Source of the DNA: Talinum fruticosum
Lineage: Eukaryota; Streptophyta; Magnoliopsida; Caryophyllales; Talinaceae
Direction: 5' to 3'
NCBI GenBank assembly: GCA_021018815.1
Contig: JAITYX010000003.1
Coordinates: 5,318,501 to 5,382,500, forward strand
DNA length: 64,000 nucleotides
Shown here: positions 35,816 through 46,935 of the stretch, in pieces
Layout of the letters: each line of letters begins with the position of its first letter
Numbering within the stretch: the stretch's first letter is position 1
The notes under the pieces: generated by a model
Seen by the model: only the letters and a program-made list of their open reading frames with translations
The model's database searches: none
What the model was told of the DNA's origin: nothing
Made by a program: the position numbers and the translations under genes

Positions 35816-37308
35816 CGAAGACTCGGACTCTAAATCTAAATCATTCGAGTACTACATGAAGACTCGAGTACAAACCTCATCCTTCTTAAGTTTTGATTAC
35901 AAGTCAATATGAGTTTTATAGAAACTCCCGTATAAGTTTTCATTTGTTTCTTCCTGACTCGGAAAACACATTCTTGTATAGCTTCTGCATTAGTGTTTCT
36001 AACTCACTTAGACACCACTCGGATTTATCGCATGTTCGAATAATCTCTTTTAACACTTTTATCCGAGTTCGACTACATATATCAATGCAAAGTGAATTAC
36101 AACATTAATTGCTCTCTTTAAGTTAGTATTGTTTGTTTGTGAATTATTTGTCCAGATTAAGTCTTCATACTCTAATGTTTTCACTCTTTTAAGTTGATCT
36201 TTCTTAAGACTCGACTCGATGGAATTTAAGTATAATGAATATTAGACTCGGAAAATTTCATTCTTCTAGGCCTAAGATAATTATGCACTTAATTGTCTTA
36301 ATTAAATTATTATCTCGTGTCTTATCTTGGACCAAAGTATTTTATACTTTGAGAACTAAAGTGGTTTACTTTTGTAGGTTATCCAAACGAGGTTATCTCA
36401 TTTTTGAATTACAAAAGTAACCGACTTCAAGTTGTTAATCACCAGTAGACAAGGTTTATCTACTTCGAACAAGGGTCAAACGTTGTGTCAAGGTTGTCTA
36501 TTTCCAAAATTAGAAAACTTCAAAGCTAAGCGCAACGGTGGTTTCCACCTTACTTTTCGTGACATCACCGGTTGATCGTAGCACCTTTAGGAGCCAAGAG
36601 CCATTGCACAACGTTCACATCCCAACGGATCTTTTCGAGCGACTTAGAAGAGCCGTTACAACGGCCAGGAAAGATTTCTATTTAGAACAAAGACACAATG
36701 GTCACTCTACTTGGTCATCTATAAATAGAAGCCACTTCTCGGGACTTGAAGATTGCTGAACACATTATCGAACACATTGTTGAAACTATATCTCTTATTA
36801 CAATACTTATTCAATCTTCTTCTTACAACTCCAAATCTGTATTTAATACTTCTCTCGGTTATAAAGTCTTGTAATCAGTCACATACTTTTCTTACTTTCG
36901 AGTAAGGTCCCTTGACCGAGCTGTAAGGGTTAACTCAACTCGGTTGTCCCTAGCTGTACGAGGTTACCTCGGTTAGGAAGTATTAGATCGGATAAGCGAA
37001 CTTCGAGTCTAGGAAAACTCTTTAAGGAATTGTCTAAGGGACAATTCTGGTTGAAGTCGATCCATTGTATTTTGAGGATTCAAAATAGTGGATTTGACTT
37101 GGTGTTTGGATTAGCATTATCTCGTGGTTTTCCGCCCCAGGAGGGTTTCAACGTATATCCGAGTATACACTTTTCGAGTCCAATATGGACTCGGATTCTC
37201 TTGTTCGTTATTTTCAAGCTTAAAGTTTATAAGTTTGTTAAAATTTCCTTATCACCCTATTCACCCGGCCCTCTCGGGTGACTAAGACTCTCCAAAAGCA
37301 AACCTTCA
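35816..37308 (+). repeat. 3' LTR of element B
   Basis: CGAAGACTCGGACTC to AACCTTCA, 1493 bp, same family as the C and F LTRs but more diverged. TATA box at 36720-36727. No partner 5' LTR and no target duplication can be identified because the 5' end of B is missing. Confidence 0.9.
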
Positions 37309-37538
37309 TCGGTTGTACCCCTTCTTTATCTCGCATGCTTGAAATGAATGTGATTGTTTTAGTATTTAACTTTTTTCTTGTAAGCCTTTAGATTAGGTTG
37401 GGTGTGCTAAATAACCCTTGCGTGGGTGCAAAATAAAATACAATAATTTACCTTCTTGAGTAATCCAATTTCTGAATTTTTAGCCAAAAGTCAAAAATTA
37501 CCTTTTCCTTTTACTTCGGTCCATTAATAGCGTGCAAC
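37309..37538. other. Short unexplained spacer
   Basis: 230 bp between the end of the B LTR and the start of element F. No ORF, repeat or terminal motif recognised. Confidence 0.5.
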
Positions 37539-38264
37539 AACACCTATGAGTAGCGAGTCTAAAACTAGACTTAGACGAAAAAGGGTAAAGTTGTAGCTCG
37601 AAACTCTACAGAGGTATGATTGGATCTCTACTTTATCTTACATCTAGTAGGCAAAATATCATGTTTAGCATTTGCCTTTGTTCATGTTTTCAAGCTAATC
37701 CTAAGAAATCACATCTCACCGTGGTGAAGAGAATTTTTAAATATCATGCGGGGACTTAGAATCTTGGTCTATGGTTTTAAAAGGACTCGGAACCGACTAT
37801 CAGTAGATACTCGGATGCTCGACTATGCTTGGATACAAGGTTGATAACAAAGAGAACATCAGGAGCATGCCAATTTCGGGTCAATTACTCATCTAGCAAG
37901 ACCGAAAGAAACAGAACTCGGTTTCTCTATCAACTACCGAGGTTGAGTACATTGTAGCTATAGCTTGTTATGCTCGGATTCACTAGATCAAGCAGCACTT
38001 GGAGGATCTTGGATTATCATTCACATCGATTCTAATCAAGTGTGACAACCAAAGTGCAATCGAGTATCACTAAGAATCCAATTCAGCACTCAAAGACAAA
38101 GCACATTGAGATTAAATATCATTTTCGGAGAGACCATTCTAAGAAAGGTGATATTCAACTTGAGTTTATTCCTATAAAATTTAAATTAGCTGATATTTTC
38201 ACTGAGCCTCCGAGTGAAGATCGGTTTTGCTTTAATAGGAATGAGCTTGGCATGATTATCTAAG
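37539..38264 (+). pseudogene. RT end and RNase H of element F
   Basis: The block around 37590-37780 is the RT C-terminus. RNase H words include SVSLSTTEVEYIV (near 37925), KCDNQSA (near 38040) and, in the open frame 38042-38263, LADIFTEPPSEDRF and NELGMI, the lineage tail. Frameshifted near 37900 and 38060. Confidence 0.83.
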
Positions 38265-38838
38265 TTATTACATGGTTTATTCTATTCCGATTAATTGTTA
38301 TATGCCTTGAGTAGATAACAAATGGATCGATTGACTCGAAATGACACCGAGCTGTGAGTTATACATTTTTTGAGTGTGTTCCGAGTCACTCGGACACCTT
38401 ACTTGAGTCGATTCGGATTATTAGCAAAATGGACATCAAAATTCCGGCATCATCTTTAGATAAATGGAGAGTCTCAAAAATGTTTTCGAAAACTCTTTGT
38501 TCTCTCTCTGTCTCTATCACGCGACCAATCAGCCGAAGTAGCCATTGGAAGAAAGCTATTGGAGAAACTAGACATTATTGCGACCGACGGACTCAACGGT
38601 CCGATAACCATTGCTTGGTAATTGAGTCCGAAAATCCGTTGGAAGCCTTATCTCGCTACAAAACCACCGCTTCACTTTCTTTCTTCTACTTTACCTACGT
38701 ATTGCTTGCTCTCTCGCTCTCTTTGCTCTCAAAGTTTCATTCACTCACTCGTACTCTCTCACTCTCTCTTTGATTCTCAATCTTCTCTGTTCTCTACTCT
38801 TTCTCTCGTTTCTCTCAAACTTTCTCTACTCTCTAACT

Positions 38839-40335
38839 ATGCTTAAGAGAGGAGCTGCTCTGGAAGGAGGTTCGGCCACCAAGAAGGCCATAACCAGTCC
38901 GCTCGGTTTGAAGCCGCACAAGGCAAAGGCAAAGAGCCCGCCTCGGATGACCCAAAGCATAATGTCGCCCAACACTTCATTCCGGATGACAAATTCTTTC
39001 TAAAAACCTCTTTCTAGAAACCTTATTCACTTCGTTGAAACACATTCTCAAAACCGGAGTGTACACCTATCTTTGTTTTCGTGACTATATTTACCTAGAC
39101 CTTGTGTTTGAGTTCTACACTAACATGATGGTAACGACAACATTATCTCTTCACGTCGGTCAAGGTAAAACCGTTCAAATCAATCTTTCTCTACTTCACA
39201 GACTTTTCAATGTGAAGTCTCTCTTTCTCAACTCCAATCCAATTCTTTTCACCGAAATCGCTGAGATTTCTTTGCAAAATACGCTAAAGAACGTCCTTAG
39301 TCAAGAAAGGACTTTTACGTAACTTAGATGACCTCGTAAGCTAGGCTTCGTGTTTCATTCTCGATGAGGACTTTTTTCTCTTATTACCCGTCTAAAGAGA
39401 ACCCTAACTCCAAAGTTTTAAAGGTTCTCTATGACATTCTAGAGGGCTACAAAGTAGACCTCTTTCCTTACATCTTAGAGCAGATAACCCATGTTCCTTC
39501 GATTCTAAGAAGACTCCATATCCTTTCCGAGCTCTTATCATTACGGTTTGCACTCGGTTTTAGGTCCTCTTTCTTCTTACCCTCAAGTTGTCTTGGAGCC
39601 TGCCATTTGCCTTGGCAGGAGTGAACTTATTGGTCTTGGATACAAAGAAGTCAAGCCTGGTGTCCGGGTTCACTCGTCCGACTTACCACCCCTCCTCCTC
39701 TACCTCGGACTCGGACTACTCCAAAAGTCCTACTCCCGACTACTCGGACCTTCAACTTCGTACCTGCCCCTTCTGTCGAGCTTCTTGAGAAGGTGGCCAA
39801 CAAATTTTCTTCTCTAGCATTAGAGTTGAAATCAACTCGAGGTCTTTTAAGGCTTACATCCTAAGAGAGAAGATTAAAGGCGATTAAGGACCGAGAATCC
39901 TTTGAAAAATCTTATGAGTACTCCAACTCTTCCGAGTCCGAATTAGAAGATGTTGAAGAAGCAATTGAAGAAGGCCAAGGAGAGGCTAAAGGAGGAGAAA
40001 AAGAAGAAGAAAAGGAGGAAGAAGCTATCTAACCCGAGGACCAGGGCAACCAAGAACATGAGTTGATCTCTTCGATCACACTTAGAGTGCCTCGGAATAG
40101 GCCGATGAAGTTGGCTAGTCCGAGGCCCCCGCCTCGGAACCCCGGATAGCAGCGAGTCTTTGAGGAAGAAGAAGAAGAAGAGGAAGATCTTACCTTGGTT
40201 CAAAGAACCCGAATCTCTCCTCTGCTAAATCTACCTATTCCGATGCCACCTCGCCCAACTACTTCCACTCAAGCATACGAGCGCAGGAGCACAACTCGAT
40301 CTTCAACTTCCCGCCGGACTACCTCTCCTTACTGA
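38839..40335 (+). pseudogene. Third ORF (env-like) of element F
   Basis: ATG at 38839 (MLKRGAALEGGSATKK), after a CT-rich leader. The blocks are: TGVYTYLCFRDYIYLDLVFEF (two runs, near 39055 and 39090); INLSLLHRLFNV with LFLNSNP (39180-39240); MRTFFSYYPSKENPNSK with EGYKVDLFP (39364); LGYKEVKPGVRVH (near 39640); a Glu/Lys-rich stretch (39945-40030); then RSSTSRRTTSPY and TGA at 40333. Frames change several times. The blocks before 39300 resemble the plant retroelement domain I know as 'putative plant transposon protein', not a viral glycoprotein. No membrane segment is visible. Confidence 0.72.
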
Positions 40336-40770
40336 ATTTTAAACTTAGTTTTCTTTATATTTTTTTGTCTAACATCTTATATAATTACTTGTTCTTTCCT
40401 CCCTCATTTTATTATTTTACTTGAAATGCATAGGGGAGAGAAAAGATAGAAAAATAGATGTTTGGTTTAGGGGAGCTTTTCCCTTAGTTGTTTTATGAGT
40501 TCATTGTATAAATGCTTCTTGCAATGAATAAAATTTACCTAGTTTTGAGCATATCTATTTCTGAGTATATGTTCTATTTTTGCTTTGATATTATCTCCTT
40601 ACTCTTCAACATTTTTGCTCGATTACTTCCGGAAACATGTTCCGAGTTATGTTTTGATCGAGCCAAACTCATAAATACTCATCATTATTTTTCTTACTCG
40701 ATCATTTCTCTGTGAAAACTTAACTCTCTGAACTGTTTAGTTTCTATGTTAAATGTTGCATGTCATTCAT

Positions 40771-40784
40771 GAAAAAGGGGAGAT
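40771..40784 (+). other. Polypurine tract of element F
   Basis: GAAAAAGGGGAGAT abutting the LTR. Confidence 0.88.
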
Positions 40785-41386
40785 TGAAGACTTTGGTATA
40801 ACTCTCTATCACTCTCTTAGGTTTTGATGCCGGGTCATTCCGAGCTTTGTAGAAACTTATCGAAGTTTTTATCATGTTCGACTAATTCATTAAACCAGTC
40901 TTTTAGCATAACACTCTTAACTGCGTTTTTGACCCACTCGGTCACAACTCGGAACAATCGCATGAGTTAATAATGTCTCTAACACCCTTATTCCGAGCAT
41001 CGGCTTTATGTTTCAAATGAAAATAAATTACCGCGTTAGCTCTAATTTGTCGACTTATTTATCGAGAATTATTTACTTGATAAGGTTTATATATTCGGAT
41101 ATTTTATTCTTTCTAACATGATCATTTTAAGGATTGACTCAAGATGGAATCCGAACCTAATGGGCATTAGACCTAGAAAATTCCATTATTTTAGGCTTAA
41201 GATAATTAAGTGCTTAATTACTTTGATTTAATTATTATCTTTGCTTACTCTTGGACCAAAGTATTTTTATACTTTGCGTACCACTTTGATTTGCTTTGTA
41301 GGTTGATTAAACGAGTCTAATCTCCTTTTGAAATACAAAAGCAGCGGGTTTCTAACCATTAAACACCAAGCAAACGAAATACCCTT
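40785..41386 (+). repeat. Truncated 3' LTR of element F
   Basis: TGAAGACTTTGG start. Aligns with 35816-36440 of the B LTR until about 41386, where Tat LTR sequence begins. The promoter half is lost. Confidence 0.83.
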
Positions 41387-42680
41387 TTGCCTTGGGTCGA
41401 TCCAAAAATCCACTTTTCTTACGGATGATCCAAAATCGGCCAAGTCTTAAGAGACAACGAAGTCCAGTGCCATGTACCGGGAAAATTCCGGGCTCGAGTC
41501 TGCGTTTCACTTCGATCCAACCGGATAAGGAGTCGAAGACCTCAAGATGATATTAGACGCTGCATGTCATGATCACAAGCATCAAAGTGTTGCATTTTGG
41601 CTCCAAGACAGTTCACCCCGAGACTAAAAGCACGCATTCCGTATCAAAATTAGAACCCGCCAAAAGCGAAACCTCGTAAAAAATGAAAACCCGCCAAAAA
41701 TGAAAACTTTCCATTTTTAAAAGGTCACATAGTCGGCGATTGCCTTTTAAAAGGTTACGTGCAACGCTGCATTTTGCCTCGGAGACTCCCTTGGAAGCAC
41801 GCTAGGGCATGAAACCCTAGATGGCTACCCATCGTCGGCGCCTGCCTTCTAGAAAATCTAAGTGGAATGCTGGGTTTTGCCCCAAAGAATCTCTTGGAAG
41901 CACGCTAGGGCATGAAACCCTAGCCAGCCTTTGATAGCCTACACCTGCCTTCTCGGTTCTATCTCGATTTTATCTCTTCCTATCCGTCTTATCACTTTGA
42001 TCTTGGCCCGGTTTATTTTGAACTCGTTCCGGACGGCTAGCTGCATGCAACCCCTAAGTCATCCCTTGACCTAACCTCTCCCTATAAATAAAGAGCCTTA
42101 CCTCTCATCCTCACCACGGTTTCCTCGCCTTAGCCTCACGTTGCTTGAAACTCGCCTAAGAGCTACTAAATACTCTCATCCGTATTATGATCTCTTGGTC
42201 CCTTTTCAGCCTATTCCTTTTCTACTTCCGTTATACTCCTTACATTCGATCCCTCAACTCCATCAGTCACACATCTGCTTACCTATCTTTACAAATGGAC
42301 ACAAAAAGCCCCTTAAAATCACCATTGTCGCATCAAGAGATCTAGGTCCGAGATCCAAGATGTATCGCATTTAATTCCTCCCCTCCCCCAATGTAATCTC
42401 TTTATTTTCCGCTTTCCTTTCGCTCAACCCTTTCTTTCTTTACTGTTTTCTTTACTTTCCACCTTTATCGTTTTCCTTAGTTATGTTTTAGTTTCTTTAG
42501 TTCTTTTTCGCATGTTGTCGCTTGCTTGTTAATTTTGCATTATTTTAGCTCGCTACTCGAACTAGTAATGGTTGTCTTTGGACGGGCGGAATCAAAAGGT
42601 TTGCCCCTATGTTTCGTACTCTCGCCCCCAAATCCGATTCCGGGTTCAAAAACCGATAGAGTCATTTTTAGCCTCTACGA
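41386..42680 (+). repeat. Left LTR of element D (truncated)
   Basis: Aligns with 45050-46410. Contains two tandem copies of a unit of about 100 bp (41731-41940) with 'gcatgaaaccctag' in each, and a TATA box at 42083-42090. Its 3' end and the primer site are deleted: it runs directly into gag at about 42680. Confidence 0.82.
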
Positions 42681-42690
42681 AAGGGTTTAC

Positions 42691-42901
42691 CATGCCTAAA
42701 ATCATGTTTCATGAAACAGAGAACCCTCACCATCACGTGAGAAACTTTATGGGGGCAATGACTTTTAAAAATCTACCGAAGGACACTTATCACATCATCT
42801 TCCTCTCGAAGTTCTTGCCTATCATGAATTTCAAAGCACTTAGAGACATCGGCATGCTCATAGAAGAACAAGCAGACATCCGATTAGAGACCATCCAATG
42901 A
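42691..42901 (+). pseudogene. Gag fragment of element D
   Basis: 70 codons from ATG 42691 (MPKIMFHETENPHHHVRNFM) to a TGA at 42899. The pattern PK-x(10)-P-x(3)-VRNF and the later FKALRDIGMLIEEQ fit the Gag of Tat-type gypsy elements. About four fifths of a normal Gag are missing. Confidence 0.6.
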
Positions 42902-43939
42902 ACCCACTACTCATCAAGGATGCGAATAAAGCTTGCATTTCCCTTTTTCATATCTATTTTATGTCTATTAGCTTTGTCTCTTTTCCTTAGCCATTGTATT
43001 TCCTTTTCATGTCTTTAAAAAAATAAAAAAAAACAAAACCAAATCAGCTATTCCTTTCCGAACTACGAAGGCCTGATTTCCGTTATAGCGGATACGTAGG
43101 CAGCCCATGAGGTCTAGCCCCAAACCTAATCTTGATCCCAATTTCCAATTCATGTTTCTAATTTTCCAAATTTAAAGCCACTTTACCTTACTCCAAAGAA
43201 GCGAGATACCCAAAAGGGAAAAAGCACTGGGTCAACCAAGAAGCATACCGACTAAATTCAGCATCAAACCATTAGGAGCACGGTTCACTATTAGCAGCGA
43301 GTGCATCGTAGTTCGTGTGACCTACCCTTCTTTAGGCTTTACCTTAAAGAGTGGGGGCTAAAAGTGCAGCTTTTATCTTCGTCTTTTTAATTTTTTTACA
43401 TCATCTTAATAAAAGAATGCATTTGTTCTTAGAATATAGTCTTGCATACATTTCCTTTGCATGAGTCAAACTCTTAAAAACACAAAAATTAAATAACATA
43501 GCAGCCTACAAGGAATTATTGAATCAAGTATCAAGTAGCATCAAGCATCAAGAAGCCTTGAGCAACAAGTAGCATCAAGCATCAGATTAGCATTGAGAAG
43601 GTCACCAACACCGTCATCTTCAAAGAGGATCTTCCATGCCATCAATTAATCAAAGCTCACCAACACTCCAACATTCATGAAGAGCTAGACACAAGCACGT
43701 GGGGGCTCACGATCGAAAAGGTCATACAACCACAACAACTCCAAGAACACTCGGGGAAGACACCAATCGTCTACCTTGTGAAGAAGCTATTAGCACACAA
43801 ACCGAAAGCTCAAGTTTCGAATGAGGCACATCACCCCATAGAACATCATATTTTCAAGCAAGCTTCATGTCATCCAATGACCAAGTCTAGGCAAGAATTT
43901 CTATATAAAGATAAGGCTTTGTCCCCATTCCAAAGAAAG
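42902..43939 (+). other. 3' non-coding part of element D
   Basis: No gene. Contains at 43070-43110 the words 'cggatacgtaggcagcccat', a motif I know from the 3' untranslated region of plant gypsy elements, and a short repeated phrase 'aagtagcatcaagcatca' at about 43533 and 43568. Confidence 0.55.
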
Positions 43940-44413
43940 TGGATAGAAGTCAAGCTTCGGACCCAACAAGTGGTCAAGGTTCAAACACAAATCGGTCGAG
44001 CTTCATGCCCAGCAGCGGTCAAGGTTTAGACACAACTCGGTTGAGCTTCAGGACCAACAGCGGTCAAGGTTTAGACATTTCGGTCGAGCTTCGGGCCCAA
44101 TAACAGTCAATGTTCGGACACCTCAATCAAGCTTGAGGTCCAAGAATGGTCAAGGTTCGAGACACAACTCGGCCGAGCTTCGAGCCCGAGCAGCGGTCAA
44201 GGTTCGGACATAACTCGGCCGAGCATCGGGCCCAGTAGCGGTCAAGGTTCGGACACAACTTAGTCGAGCTTTAGGCCTAACATTGGTCAAGGTTCGGACA
44301 TCACCTCGGCCGAGCTTCAAGCCCAACCGTAGTTAAGGTTCGGACATCCTTCCGTCGAGCCCAATAGCGGTGAAGGTTCAAACACCACACCAAGACTTCG
44401 AGACCACACCATG
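43940..44413 (+). repeat. Minisatellite, about ten units of about 45 bp
   Basis: Each unit opens 'gtcaaggttcggacac' and continues 'aactcggccgagcttcgggccc', with unit lengths of roughly 38-47 bp and many substitutions. The first clear unit starts at 43973, and a partial one precedes it. Tandem repeats in the 3' non-coding region are characteristic of Tat-type elements. Confidence 0.85.
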
Positions 44414-44891
44414 GCCAAGTCAAGGAACCACACGATCCGATTACAAATTATCTTCGAGTAACAATTGAAACTATTTACATTAGATTATTAACTAACGAAA
44501 CCGTTAGTGCGTAAAATCTCAGCCAAGCTTCCTCTCGTGGTCAAGGTCAAGATACCCTTAACCATATCCCCATTAGTCAAGTTTAGACACCCTCACTGGA
44601 CTTCGGTCTTTACCACCTAAGTCAAGTTCAAGTTCCTTGCCAAGCTTTAGACTAAGCACATGGTCAAGTTTGAGCACACCAATCCGAACTTCAAGTCTAT
44701 AAGCAGCCAAGTTCAAGAATCAACAACCCGAACTTCGGACTTTACCAGTCAAGTCCAGGCCTATTAAAAGCTACTTAATTTCACATGCATCAATTCAATA
44801 AGATTATGAAACAATGCCATTACCAGGTAAGTACCCTTCAATGTCTACTTTGACTTTCGTCTTTCGGACTTCGGCCAAAGTAGGGGCTAAC
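44414..44891 (+). other. 3' end of element D with polypurine tract
   Basis: Non-coding. The stretch 44640-44890 aligns in reverse with 63782-64000. The purine-rich AAAGTAGGGGCTAAC (44877-44891) abuts the LTR and is the polypurine tract. Confidence 0.75.
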
Positions 44892-46473
44892 TATAGACTA
44901 CAAAAAAGTGTTGTCCTTTTCTCTATTTTCTATTTGTTGGCCCGATGATGATAATCACGAGTCTTGTTTGAGGATTTGGATCTTGGATTGTGTTTGATTG
45001 GTGTGACGAAAGCCGTAATCCACAAAGAACCCCGAGCAGAGACATAAATAATGTTTTGCCTTGGGTCGATCCGAAAATCCCTTTTCTTTCTGGACGATCC
45101 AAAATCGGGCGGTGCCTTTAGAGACAACATAGTCTAGTGCTGCATACCGGGAAAATTCCGAGCTAAGAATTCTACATTTCGGTTCAGTCCAACCAAACAA
45201 GGAGCTGAAGATCTCAAGACAACGTTAGATGCCGCATTTCATGATCGCAAGCATCAAAGTGTTGCATTTTGGCTCCAAGATAATCCACCCGAAACTAGGA
45301 GCATGCATCTTGCATCAAAATTGGAACCCGCCAAAAATGGGAACTCCTAAAAATGGAAACTTTTCGTTTTTGAAAATGTCACATGGCCGGCGCCGCCTTC
45401 CGAAAAGGTTAAGTGCAACGTTGCGTTTTGCCCCGCGACTTCCTTGGAAGCATGCTAGGGCACGAAACCCTAAAAGACTACCCATGGTGGGTGCCTCGCC
45501 TTCTAGAACTCTAAGTGGAACGCCGCGTTTTGCCCCAAAGACCCCCTTGGAAGCACACTAAGGTACGAAACCCTAGCTAGGCTTTGATGGCTAGCACCCA
45601 CCTTCCCGTTCTATCCAGCTTTATCTCTTCGTATCCAGACCTTATCACTTTGATCTTGGCCCGATTTATTTTGAGCTGTTCCGGACGGCTAGTTGCATGC
45701 AAACCCTAAGTCATCCCTCGACCTAACCTCTCCCTATAAATAGAGAGCCTTGCCTTTCATCCTCACCACGGCTTCTCGCCTTAGCCTCACGCTCGTTGAA
45801 ACTCGCCTATGAGCTACCGAATACTCTCATCCGTATTCCTATCTCTTGGTCCCTTTTCAGCCTATTCCTTCTCTACTTCCATTATACTCCTTACATCCTA
45901 TACCTAAACTCCATCAGTCACACATCCGCTACGTATCTCCACAAATACTCACAAAAAGCTTGTTCAAATCACAACCCTCCCATCAAGAGATCTAGGTCCA
46001 GGTATCCAAATGAGCAGGTGGGACAACCTAAGGGAACAGATTCAATTTCAATGGTTTATTTTATCTATATGCTTTCTTTATTGGTTTTCGTATTGTGGAT
46101 TGAAGATGTATCGTATTTAATTCCTCCCCACCCAATGTAATCTCTTTATTTTCCGCTTTTCTTTCGCTCGGCCCTTTCTTTCTTTACCGTTTTCTTTACT
46201 TTCCGCCTTTATTGTTTTCTTTAGTTATGTTTTGGTTGCTTTAGTTCTTTTTCGAATGTTGTCGCTTGCTTGTTTGTTTTGCATAATTTTAGTTCATTAC
46301 TTGAACTAGTAATGGCCCTCTTGGGACAGGCCGAACAAAAAGGTTTGTCCCTACGTTTCATACCCTCACCCCCAAATCTAATTCTCGATTCAAAGACCAA
46401 TGGAGTCCCTACATTTTTAGCCTCGGTAATGGCCGCCTTTTGTTTTTGTTAGTTTTTCCTTCCTAAAAATTGA
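44892..46473 (+). repeat. Tat-type LTR shared by elements D and G
   Basis: Starts TATAGACTAC (the family start elsewhere is TGTAGACACC, for example at 53603 in reverse). TATA box at 45735-45742; duplicated 100-bp unit at 45385-45590. A polypurine tract lies on its left and a primer site on its right, so it acts as the 3' LTR of D and the 5' LTR of G. Confidence 0.8.
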
Positions 46474-46474
46474 C

Positions 46475-46486
46475 TGGCGACTCCTC
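46475..46486 (+). other. Primer binding site of element G
   Basis: TGGCGACTCCTC, starting one or two bases after the LTR. Tat/Ogre elements typically carry TGGCGACTCC, which pairs with a tRNA-Arg 3' end. Confidence 0.7.
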
Positions 46487-46935
46487 TTTGCTTTATTTCT
46501 ATTCAATTGCATCTCGACCTTCTTTCGATTACAGTATAAAATTTTAGGGCTCTCGATCCGCCAACGATAGCAAAGGCCGAGGTTGATTTCTCAGCCCTAG
46601 CCTCGATCGGTGCCGGCCTCCCCGGTGCAAGCCACTTCCTTCGCCGTAAGGTCGAGACTCGGTGGCTTCGGTCCGGATTAGTGTTTTCATACCAATTTGG
46701 CCCTAAAGCCTCATGGCAGATCTAAAACCCTAATTTAATTTATCTTTCAATTATGAGATAATATCCCGAGACTTCGAAAATAATTCCTAAAATAAAATAA
46801 TTAATAAAATTGCCATTCAATCTTTGCCTAAATCAAATTTAATAAAACTCAAAATTCTTAATAAAAGGTTCATCCTCACATTCCAAAATTGACTTTCTAA
46901 AACCATCTTCCAAATCAATCTTTAAAAAGAGACCC
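46487..46935 (+). other. 5' untranslated region of element G
   Basis: No ORF. Aligns with 52441-52720 (plus strand) and, in reverse, with 61790-62274. At about 46936 it is cut by copia LTR H. Confidence 0.65.

Larger units (their letters stand above)
11044..37308 (+). mobile_element. Element B: 5'-truncated SIRE-like copia element, interrupted by element C
   Basis: B occupies 11044-15326 and 33844-37308; the 18.5 kb between is element C inserted in its third ORF. B starts abruptly inside the region between gag and protease (aligning with C from about 29074), so its 5' LTR and gag are gone. It then has protease, integrase, RT, RNase H, a TATA box, the third ORF, a polypurine tract and a 3' LTR (35816-37308). 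The two halves fit because the third ORF, cut after 15326, resumes at 33844 with the block that follows in copies A and F. B is the oldest layer of the nest. Confidence 0.82.
37539..41386 (+). mobile_element. Element F: 3' half of a SIRE-like copia element
   Basis: Begins abruptly at the end of RT (aligns with B from about 13975) and continues through RNase H, third ORF, polypurine tract and the first 600 bp of the LTR. The LTR is then cut by gypsy sequence at about 41386. Everything upstream of the RT end is absent. Confidence 0.85.
41386..44891 (+). mobile_element. Element D: non-autonomous Tat-type Ty3/gypsy remnant
   Basis: A left LTR (41386-42680, missing its first 160 bp or so), a fragment of gag, then long non-coding DNA with a minisatellite and a polypurine tract before the LTR at 44892. 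No protease, RT, RNase H or integrase is present. The order and the 3' non-coding repeats fit the Tat/Ogre/Retand lineage. Confidence 0.75.

Noticed and set aside
43940..44413. CRISPR-like array of repeats and spacers
   Set aside because: Units are contiguous and diverged throughout with no unique spacers, in a plant retroelement; it is a minisatellite.
45385..45590. Telomeric repeat tract
   Set aside because: Only single AAACCCTA words separated by unrelated sequence; no tandem TTTAGGG array.
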